A stretch of DNA of 64,000 nucleotides from Brevipalpus yothersi (lineage: Eukaryota > Arthropoda > Arachnida > Trombidiformes > Tenuipalpidae). The notes beneath the pieces were generated by a model. The model was given only the letters and a program-made list of their open reading frames with translations. It searched no databases and was not told the origin of the DNA. Below are positions 1-12,268 of this stretch, piece after piece. The position numbers were made by a program, and so were the translations under genes. The stretch is taken from the NCBI GenBank assembly GCA_003956705.1, contig QZCP01000323.1:129938-193937 (forward strand). The letters run 5' to 3'. Position 1 is the first letter of the stretch, and each line of letters starts with the position of its first letter.

Positions 1-3000
1 GATCTGATATCCTCGTATCAATCCATTCAAATGATCAGAAGGCGGAGAAGACCATGAAACTTTGACCGAAGATGAGGATAAAGCGGATACTTTCACCAAT
101 TGAGGAGGTTCTGTTGGCTTCTTTTCGGCCGTCACAACGGTCAGTGTATTGCTTGGACGGCTTCGACCGATAGAATTTTCGGCAATCACTCGGAAATAGT
201 ATGCTGAAAATGGCCTCAAATTGGTTACCGTTGCGTTTGTTTGATTGCCTGAAATGAGCATCGTTTTGTGGGAAGTTATCGAAGGTACAATCTGACTATT
301 CACAGAGAAGGTCTTAGGATCAGATGATGATCGTGGACTTTGAGCATTGTATTCTAGGAGAAAATTTGTGATCGGAGAATGGCCATCGGACGGAGCAATC
401 CATCTTAATTTAATGGAATGGGCACTTATTTCACTGGCAATTAAATTGATAGGCTGTGATGGTGATTCTTGAACGATCAGGAAAATCTTTTTCTCGTCAC
501 TTCCGAAAGGATTGCTCGTTCGACAAATGAACAGAGCAGAGTCTTGAGGTCGAGCAACTTCAATGATCAGGCGAGAATTGAGCATCATATTTTGATGATC
601 CTCTGTGATTATATAACGATGCTGGAACAAATTTGATTCTTTCCCATCAGTACCAGCATCTGAATTGGATGCTAATTTTCGACCCTCTCTCATCCAAATT
701 AGTTCAAGAGGCTCTTCGCCATTGGCATTACATTCCAATGTTACACTATGATTGATCACTACTCTTTTCTCTTCATGATGAGATGAAAAATGAGCATTAA
801 CTAGAATGGAGAAAAGAAATAAACATGAGTGGGAAAATAAATTCTCAATCATCAGTGAATGAGTCATGAATAAATATGTTGAATGAAATCTAATTATATT
901 ACCAAAAATATCTAATTTAATAATTTTACTCAATCCTGGACCAACCCCATTGTGAGCTTGACACAGATAGTAGCCTAAATCATTTGGTCCTGATTCATTG
1001 ATGATTAAAGAGCCGTTTTCATGAACTTGCATATGAGGATTACTTATGACGCCCTTGAATGATGTAATTGAATCATCTGTCAAATAAAAAAGATGAATGT
1101 TAAACAGAGATGTGATAATAACTTTTCTCGCTTCATTCTTAGGAAAAAAGGATGTAAAGTTCACTCAACTCTTTGATTTTGACCATCGAATTCTCGGTTG
1201 AGGATGTCCAGTAGCTTGACAGTGTAATACCACTTTATTCCCTCGAACACTCCATGAATCACTCGGTTCCGAAAGCCATCGAGGAGCCTCTGAAATTTTG
1301 CATTTTTTGGACAGAGAACGTATATTCAGTACATCAATTGAGAAAAATAACAATCATTGTGTTAGCAAATACCGTTTATATCAAGGATTGTCGAATAGCT
1401 TGCATAACCTGCTCGATTTTTGGCTTCACATGTATAATTTCCACGATGAGAGGGGACAAGAGATTCAAAAATTAAACTGATTGAATAATCAGAAACTTTG
1501 AGAACTTTCGGATTTGGTCCATGCTGGATGGGTTCACCATCTTTCAGCCATTGAATGTTCATCGGATAATCACCAGTTGCCACTGTACAAGGTAGAGAAG
1601 CTCGCTGGCCAACTTGCAATCCATTGAGAAACATGAAAGGCTCAATAATAGGTTTAACTGGATTCAGGAAGAGAAAAGATGAGATTTGAAATATTATAAA
1701 ATTGTGCGTAACATTTAGCCTATTCTAAAATGGTATGAGCAGGAAGAAAGTCGAGAAGAGGAAAGAATTTTTCACAAAAATCACTTACCTCGAACGGATA
1801 TAGAAAAACTGGATTCACTTTTGTGTTCCCCTTGTTTTGCAATGCATGTATATCTGCCTTCATCCAAAGATTTATCAGCTTTCTGAATTATTAGACTTCC
1901 ATTACCATCAACTAATCGCCTTGTATTCCACTTTAATCCTTCACCATCTACAAAAAGAGAGGGAATCAGAGAGGGAATTGAAATGCATGTAAATCTATTG
2001 TTTGTGATCAAGCGTACTCTCAATAAGATAATTTAGGCTGTGAGTGAAACAGAAAGGTTGAGAAATATTGCTTCGAGAATGCATTCTTATAAGCAATTCT
2101 CAGAATTCATATTCTAAGCACGTAGTATTTGTGTTATTGAGATACAAGGTTGAATTTATGGCGCTGCTTGATGAATCTACAGTATTGGAAAGAAAAATTG
2201 TCAGTAGAGAGGGTTTTATATGAATCAGAATATCTCAGGAACTTATGAGCAGATCTTTACGAATTTTTCAGCCCAGCTTTGAGAAGGTTCATGCTCATAA
2301 ATTATGAAATTTCATGCCAAAATAACGGATGACTCATCATAAAGAGTAGTTTCTTGATCTCACAATCGTAAAAATACGTAACGTTAGATTGGAAGTCATT
2401 TTTTCTAGAAATCATTCATGAATCGCTATCAAAAGCATCCTAAAATTTAAGACACTATAATGAGATTAATTTTAGGAATCAAAAATGAAGAAGAACGCCA
2501 AACTAATCTCACAGGACGCTATAAAAATTCATCGAGTTACGTAATATTTCTTCCAATTACTCATATTTCTGCTTCTAGAGCTCAAATCGAGTAGAAAAGC
2601 ATGGTAGTTAATCGACTAAGAACTGATGATTTATTTACACATGCTTTGGTTGAAAAATTCGAAAATTTTTTTAGATCATTTAACATTATCAGTATTGAAC
2701 TTCCCTAAATTTATCTGCCATCATCACATAAAAATCTGCCTATAAACTCAAGGTTTTCTCATAAATTGATGAAATTTTCACAGTGAATTTATATACTTCC
2801 GATCAATAAATTCCTGAAATTTCATGATGATATCTTCACTCGTTTTGGAGAAATCAACTGAGTTCTGACTGACAATTTTTGTTTCCGATACTGTATTTTA
2901 ACATAGAAGATATGGTGAGAAATTTTTCCATGAGAAAATTGATTTCAATTCACTCGATCATCAGAAGATAAATAGCATTCTCTCTTGTCGATATACTGGA

Positions 3001-5850
3001 GAATGTTGTGAACATTTCAAACAATATTCCCCAGACAAATTTCTTATCCAACAATATTCCATCAGGTACCCAGTTATTTGTATTCATCGCTTGCTTCCAA
3101 TTCTCACCCTATTTTGGGGATTCGAACATGCATAAATCAATTACTCATTCCATGAATGAGAAACTTCCCACCAACTATCAGTGTTAATCAATCTGCAAAT
3201 TGGCGAAAATTCATCTTCACGTAGATAAAGATTTCTGCTAAAATTCAATTATCTTTTTCGATAAATTCCTGAAGTATAGTAACCTCTGAATGCTTCTCTA
3301 AAAAACGGATGGAAGAAAGAGAAAGTGACAGAGAGAGCAATATTTATCAAATTGTAGAACATTCAAATTGATTCCTTATACTTCAGGAAAAAATAACTTT
3401 CCCTACTGACAGCATAACATAAAGAAGAAAACCTATCGAAAATCACCTCGGAATAGCTCTTCGTGTGTCAAAACCAATAAGATATATATTTGACTTTTGA
3501 CTATGAGGCACCTGAAATGTAATCCAATAAAACATTTGCCCATGTTATTCAAATGATAGTATCAAAGAAATCATATCAAAACATCATAGACAAACATTCT
3601 CTGGAGGTATTCTTCTCTTTCACACATACTTTCATCAAACTTGATATTCAATATAAGAGTCACAGCTCATACCAGCCTATTCCAATATCTAGAATGACTC
3701 GTTCAGTTCTATTCAGCTCAAGAATCTCTTCCGAGTAGACAATTCTTGAAAGTTGTGTTCAACAACGGCAAAGATTATTGCCCTATATTATGTGTCAAAA
3801 TGTTAGAATTCCAAGTGTCAATTCTGTTCCCAACAATCGATGACAGTAGCATCTTGTAAAGCAAAACAAAACCTTCTAGATTATTAAGGACAGAGTTTGA
3901 TCAGAGTATCATTCTCACAAGGTCTTTCCATCGGATTCAACTTACCTTTGAGCCAAACAATCGAATCAATAGGCCAGCCAACAACTGGACAATCTATTTG
4001 AGCGTGGTCATTGATTAGTAGAGTTAAATTTTGCATTGATTTGACTAGTGGTAGCCCTCGAACAATAACTTTTATCCAATCGAAAACTTTATGCATTCCA
4101 TAGCCAGCAACACACTGATAAAGTCCAGCATCCAAGAGACCAATTTTGGATATATTCAAAGAGCTCACCATGAGATTGTCCTATTCTCAGCATAAAATTG
4201 AAGGTAAAAAAAGGAAGAGGAATACAAGAGAGATAGAGGAGAGATTGAATGAAGGACCAAAAAAAGTGATTGTGTAAGCTATTACATCACGCTTTGGTGA
4301 TGTGTTTTTATCAGGAGAAAAAAGTTTTCCTCTTCGAGATATCAAAGAGGAAGAAGACGAAGAATCGGTCATGCAAAAGTAAACTCAATTTAAAAGAATC
4401 ATTGTACATGGTTTCAGGATGATCTGCTCTCGAACACGATATACTGCACCACTATCTTGATACACATACACTCACACACACTTACTTTGTGATTCACTCG
4501 AGTGGTTGTGATACGATGATGAGATGAATTCGATATGATAGATCCATCCAGTGTCCAGTGTATTCGAGGCAATGGTTTGCCTCGTATTTTGCATACAATG
4601 TTCATCGATTGTTCTGGTGTATAAAAACTTAATCTAGATTCTGATGGACTGATAATTTTAATTTTTATGGCTGAGAGAGAGAGGGAGGAAAAGTTCAATA
4701 TGTTAGTGATAACATTCAATCAATTGGTAGTGCTAATGAATTGTGATAATAGATATTCAAAAACTTACCACTTGGTCCGATATAAATTGTCTTGCTTATG
4801 GATTCATAATCATTAGAAGCGAAACATTGATAATAACCTCTCTCATTGGTACCAATAAATTCATTGATTTCGAGAGTACTTTGGTTTATGAATCTGATAC
4901 CATTTACAGATGAGTCTAATGATTTTCCATTCTTTTTCCACACCAGAGAGCTTACTGGCTCACCAGAAACCAAACAATTCAACAAAAAGATATTTCCAGT
5001 TAAAGCATGGTGATGTGATGTATTCCAAGATGCTGCAGCTTGATGCTTAATCAGACGAATTTTTAGAGGAGCTATTCTTACCGGAAGGCATCAGGAGGCA
5101 TTATTTCATGATGCATATGTAAGATAAAGAATGAAAAGAGAGAGAGGCAAAAGAAATGAAGAATAAAAAGTCGATATTAATGAGAGTTCTGGAAAATCGT
5201 TCGGAATCGAAATAGTTTCGAATCTCAAAATTCCAAAAATGAATTCACTTTACTCCTCAGCAGTTGCAGTAGTGATGATAGTTCACTTTGGATCTTATGT
5301 AACATCATTCATTCTGTCCTCCTCCCAACTACTTTCACGAGGATGACTTTGAGGTTGCTTGATACTTAACCATTGACATGATTCATTTGTTTACAACTAA
5401 TGACATCTTGAATTATTTTTGCCCCTTTTTTGCTTCTCTTTTTTCATTTCAACATGAGTCTTGTGGCAAACACACACATACACAGACTGACTAAGTATCT
5501 TGGGTGATTCGGAATTGACAATCAATGTTTTCCACTGACATCCTCGTGAAACTAAGAAATTCAGAAGCTTCCAAGCTCCGAGAGGAAGAAAAAATGTGTA
5601 CACGCTACTCTGATCAGGATCATTTCATACGCCACTCTATTCTGGATACAAGTGATGAATCAAGATCAAACAGGAACCATTCATTATGATCATCATCAAC
5701 AATCAGCCATGCTATATACATGACTTCATGGTCGTGTTTTTCGTGGTTCCGTTTCGTTTTTGGCCATTCAACTTGGTCGAGGTGTTTGGATATCAATGAT
5801 AAGATCGATGACTTTTTTTGGAAATACAGACTCACAAGACTAGGGCACAT

Positions 5851-5910
<60 letters not shown>

Positions 5911-6660
5911 GATCATCTTTATCATCGTCAAAAGTTCTGTTCACTTCATCTTCTTGCTCTCTCCAAAGATGAGAGGAAAGAGAAAGAATCATCATACTAT
6001 CTGATAACGATGATGATGATCAGAGAAGAGTAAAAGATGAGGACATCATACATGATCTGGAGAGGCCAAAAGTGTTGGATGATTAATTGTTGCTCAGAAA
6101 GAAGACGTGTATGTGTGCGTATGTATCACAGGAGAAAAGAGTGATTGTTGGAGGGAACAAGTCATATTCATTGAGAAATAGGCACAAGTGGAGGAGAGGA
6201 ATAAAATTTGTTTCACTCACATTTAACAGCTAACTTTATAGATACTTCATCATGCTCAATAGAATTGTTGGCTCGACAAATATAGGCTCCAGCATCGTCC
6301 GATTGGATTTTGTCGATAAGCAAGAATTCATCCATCACTTTGTATCGACCATACACTTCATTGATTTCATTCGTATACAGTATACCTCTCTGGCTGTCAA
6401 AAGTTTTGCGAAACCATGAATAACTCACAGGCACACTGCTGACCACTGGGCAGGTGAAGATAATCCTCCCACCTAAGTTTGCTACATAGTGATCTGGTCC
6501 TTTGAGTTTAATACGAGGTGAAAATGAGTCTCCAAGGCCTGGAGGTAAAGTAAGAAAAGTGGATCAATCAGGATGAGATGACCAAGGCAAATGATGGTCA
6601 TTGTGATAGAATTGGATACACAGAATCGAGAATAGTTTTCATTGGGTATATAAAAGTATT

Positions 6661-6736
<76 letters not shown>

Positions 6737-7281
6737 AGATTCTGATGAGAAACGGTACTAATGATTAATGAATATTGATTAGTAAGCCAACCTCGAAAGA
6801 TTAATCTTCCTGAAGAAGAGCTTGTAAAAACTTGACCATTGAGTATGCATTTTGCCCGGCATCTGTATCGGTGATCTTTAAGATTTGAATCAACTTTACG
6901 CAAATACAATATTCCATCATCATGAAACCAATATCTTGATTTATCCAATGATGTCCACCATTTTGATTGGTCATTTTGTCTGGCCACATCAGCATTATTA
7001 TTATTATTATCGTCCACACCAATAAGGTTTGATGAATCAAGTGTTGATGCTGATCCGGTCAACATGAGTGGCTTGATTATTCTGCCCGTTGGCTCTTCTA
7101 TCCATTCGATCACTTTCATCAGTTCATTTTGATAGCCGGAAATGTGACAAATAAAGCTCACTGTATTGCCTGGTATCGCATACTGATCATGAACATGAAT
7201 TATTGGATTACGACGTATCACTATGTATACATCACAGATACACCATATCCAATTTGAGGGGGTTTAGTTTGTGAGGAAGGG

Positions 7282-7312
<31 letters not shown>

Positions 7313-10300
7313 CAAAAGTGAAAAAGTGTCCAGTGAAAGAATGATCAGTGATGGAACATGTTTTTACGGTCAACAGTAATTATTCGGATGGGAAACAATC
7401 GGTGGAATACCATGGTATACATGGAATGGTGAAGGAATAGGAATAGGAAGAGAGAGAATAGAGGGAATAGATCACTTTGGCTGGAGACAGAAAAAAGCTG
7501 GTCATGCTATTCATCAATAATTACGCCCAATTCATCCGAATCAGCGTTTCTTTACACTTGGATTCGATTCTGATCCAAAAAGTGTGAACATGGCAGAAAC
7601 CAATTGATTTGTATTGATCTTCTCCTTATCTTATGAATAAAAGTCCTGCCAATTTTGGACCATGTACATCTGTGGCTCTGAGTGATAATTAGTTCACAAA
7701 TTTTGTGAATATGAAATATAAGCGAATAGGCTCAGCAAATTGTTGCTCATCAAATCATTTGCATTTACTAGAGAATTCAATTGTATACAGCATCCAGTGT
7801 GTGTTGAAAGTCAAACTACGAATTCTTCTTCCGGAATGCTTGAGAAGATCATGAGATCAAGGAATACAATTGTTCAGATAGGAACAATTCGACAGAACTC
7901 TCTCAGTAGTGAGTTATCATCTGCTTGTCTATAGAGAGTAGAAGTAGTATATAATCTAGAATAATACTAATATTTTTTTTCTCCTACTTTCCTCCTCTCT
8001 CTCTCTATCTGATTCCAGAAGCTTTGCATGGCCTTTAGATGTATGTTTCATTTACTGCCAAAAAATTCTTCCTTGATGCCTATGCGTGTGTATGTGTGTG
8101 TATCTTGACCTCTATCCATACTTACTTACTTACTTACTCTCCCATACACCAAGTCAGATATCTGGAATATATGGACCCAACAAAAAGATGAGGGTAATTT
8201 TCTGCCTTGAAGATCATCAATCTTTTACAGTAATTTACTTTGTTCCTTGGCTGATGCTAGCCTGATAGTGTTGATTGTTTGAATTGACTTTCAGCCCCAT
8301 TATATTCAGCCTGATTCATCCAGAGAACTCACTTGAACATTGGAAAAAGGCTAGGATTTTTTTCTTTCTCTTTCTATCCTCTTCATCTCTTGCCTTTCTT
8401 TTTCCTTTTGACAAAAGACAGGTTCATATCTGATAAGATGGTTTTTTAACTCAAACTTTAAGACTTTGGAAAACGATGAACATGATAGAGGAAGATAAAA
8501 TTTGATCTTCAAATGTCATGATGATCATCATTTAGATTCTGATATATCGAGTCTCGATTGTCAGATGAGTATCATCAGAGCAGATACTTTGTTTCAAGGA
8601 ATAAGCCTTGACAATTGACTTTTTTTTACTACCAAGAGCAGTTTTCACATCTTCCCTTTCGACACCAAAAAGAATGCCAAAAATGTCACACTAAAGCCTC
8701 TTCCCATTGAATTCTTACAGCTTCTATGGTGAAAAAAATGCGGAACTCAAACATCTACTAAGCTAACATTTCCTGGATACAATATATATACTTTTTCCTC
8801 TCTTTTTATGCGTATATATGTGTGTGTGTGAAGAGATAGGCATTTCAACATTATTGACTGTCATCATTTCCACAAGCTTGATTGGTCCAGTTGTTGTATT
8901 TATTGATTTTATTTCAGTTACTCGGATGTTTTTTTATACTCAATTCAATACTATTGATGAATTTATTCGTGTATAACTATAGTATCATCACTATTCCTAG
9001 ATCTAGAAAAGAGGAATCTAAATTCGAAATAAATTCTATCATGCATGATCATGATTGCTCCTACTATTTATTCACAAACCGATAGGTTCACTGTATTCCC
9101 CAACTTTATCAGCTTCATCATTTCTACATCTTTACTTTTTTACTCGATAATATTCAGCATCCATGATGATGATGATGGTGATGGGGAAAACTGGGTGAAA
9201 GAGAAAATAAGAAGATTCTTCCAAGAGTCACGCAACTAAGGAATAATATGAGATGAAAATATCAATACTGAAAAAAAGAATTTTTTTCCAATAAACTAAG
9301 GGAAAGCTTGAATTGTTATCAATTGTGTAAATTCGATACTTGCTTCGATTGTTGAGCAAAAAAATTTTCTCTCTTCCTCCTTGCTCTGCTATTCTTGTCC
9401 AACAATTCAAATAAAATTCTAGGACCTTCAAGCGATGATGGGTCAAAAGTTTGTCCATCAATTGACTGTGTACATGTGTGTGTATACTCTCAAGTCCATT
9501 CATGAGCTCTTGTTACTATCAGCGGAAAGAGAAGAATTTTTCACTCCAATCTTTCTCTATCCAAAACATTTTGAATAAACTATCAAGACATGGTCAGTCA
9601 AGAAAAGTGATATCAATAATACATGAAATAGTTTTCTCATTGTCCTTGTTGAGTTTGCAAACTGGACCAGGAAAGAGTGAAAAAAGGGTTTCTGTGAAGA
9701 AAAAATTGTTAGACTAGCCTAGAAATAGCATAGAGAAGGTTGTGTGAATCTATTTGAATATTTTTACATAACCCGATAGATGAATCATTTGGTGTGAAGA
9801 TGAATGACTGACATTACAGTGGAGCGAAAAATGTTCACTATCAAAAGTTTCAAGTCTGGCCCCAAAGATTGTCATCACTGAGAGAGAAGCGCTTGAATAT
9901 TCAGTAGACTTATCAGCTAGTCAGCTGAGTGATCTTTGTGAGATCCTATAAAATTTTTTATTCCAGACTAAACGAAGAATTCTCTTCCTCTTGCAATCAC
10001 TTGAAAATATTCACAGTCACAAAATGATCATCGCAAAAGTAAATGCTTAATGATTCGTTCACTCTTCATGATGATCGTAGCTATTGATCTTTTGCTTCCC
10101 ATTGATTTTTTACGATGAGATGATTCCTGCAAGTTTCCAATGGTCAGTTATTCTAAGTATTCTGTGTGATATTCAAACTCAGATATGACTTGAGTTTTAG
10201 TTTTTTTCATACAGACACGAGTCTACTTTTTCGTCATTTTCTTTCATCAAACAATCATCACTATAACTGTATTTGGTAAAGGAAGTTTCGATACATCTTT

Positions 10301-12235
10301 CAAATATTCACTCACAACAACATTTCTGTACATCACAATTCTGGGTGATCTATGTTTTTTTCGTGAAAGTTCTTCCGTTCTCGATGTGAAAATCTGGAGG
10401 TGAAAATAAGCAGGGCAAACATAGGCTATCTGGCAGCTATTTTATCCGTATTGGAATAGTGTTCTGTTGCATTATTCATGAGGAATAACGGTTAACTCTG
10501 ATTCGAAGTGTACTGAATATACTGTATTGAAGAATATTCAAGTGAAAGTGGAGCTTCATTCTTCACTCTTCAACTGGTCATAATCTGTTGGATTGAATTT
10601 TCAGCATCAAGTCTTTATCACAAATCAGGGTAAAATATAAGGCAAAAAGATCCCGAGAAGTTCAAATGTTCTTCTTGCCTAGTCAAAATGCTAGGAGGAC
10701 ATGTCCGCTCACTATGACCCTGTCAATTGATGGAAAGAGAGAGAAAAAAGTTTGTCTTTTATATTGTTGATTTTGTTCCTCATTCTGTACTCTCATATTC
10801 ACTGAGTTCATGTCAATAATCTTTTTTTTGTGCTCCTCTCTCAACAATTGGCCCACCCTTAACATCCAATATTCTTCTCAACATTCTTTACACCACACGA
10901 CTGAGTGTGTGTCTATGTCAACAGTCATGATGTAAACCTTTGAGAAAAAATCAAACTATGATAGAGAAAAAATTCCAACTATTCAGCATTCTATGAATTT
11001 TTTTTCTCCATCTTTATTGGAATTCATTTTCACTTATCGAACATGTGAAAGACAAAGATGCTCACAATGCTTCCAACCTATTTTTAAAACTATTACAAAT
11101 GTCTGGCAGATTTACTGGATGCTAGATGAGATCACTCAAAATAGTACAAGAGAGTGAGTTTTACAGTAGCAAAAAGAAAAGAATTCAAAGATAGTTTAGA
11201 AGAGAGAAAGAGAGAAATAATTCCATCTTTTTTTCATCTTTTCTCTAACTCTGCATCATGAACACCAATACTTGATCACTTTCAATTTTTCTCTACCCAT
11301 CTGTATATCTTCTCCTGATATCTTCACAATTTTTCCAGGAAAACAACTTTCCTAATGGCTTTCAAATCTGCAAAATAATGTTCAAGTGAAGCAGAAGGAA
11401 AATTGCAAGCTTCTTGCTCTCGCTATTTTTCTCTTTTCTTGAATCGAACAAGAAATCGATACATTTTCATTGATAAAAAGTATGGAATTGATCTTGATTC
11501 CTGAGATGTACACTTATGAGTGGTTCTGCATTATTATTCCTCTACATGATCACTGAGATAGATTTGTGGACAAGAATCAGCCCAAGAATCCCAAGAATTC
11601 GTGGTATTCATTGAAAAGTATCACAATTTTACCAAATGAAACAGAAAACATCTGAATTGGACAAATGGGCATTGAAGATGAATAAAATGTCTATCATACT
11701 CACCACCATGTATCCTGGTATTTCTGCTTGAAATAGAACCGAATTCATCGGAAGCGGTACAAAAATAGGTGTTATGATGAATTCTTGGATCAAAATTTCC
11801 ACTAACAAAAGGTGGAAAAATTAACATTCCATCCGAACGAACATAACGAAGATCTGGAATATCTTCAACTTTGTCATTATCTACGGTGAACCATTGAATT
11901 TTGGCATCATCACCATGGCTTGTTGCTGCTTTACAAGGAACTTGGATACCCTCTGAGTTAATAAAAAATATCTGGCATGGTGGCTCAACGATAAACGATA
12001 GCATTTTGCTATGATTTCCTGGGCGAAAACTTTTCTCCCCATTATCATGCTGATGTTTACTTGTGTGTATGGACAGAGAATCTTGAAATGAAATAGTATC
12101 AACTTCCTGATGGTGTATGTTCATCATCATTCTCCTCTTCCGGACCCTAGACATGGCTGGTGATGAGGACACTTTTGGAGATCATTTTGGACAGAATGAA
12201 CATCATGAGATGAGAAAGTGGATAGATCATGTATG

Positions 12236-12268
<33 letters not shown>

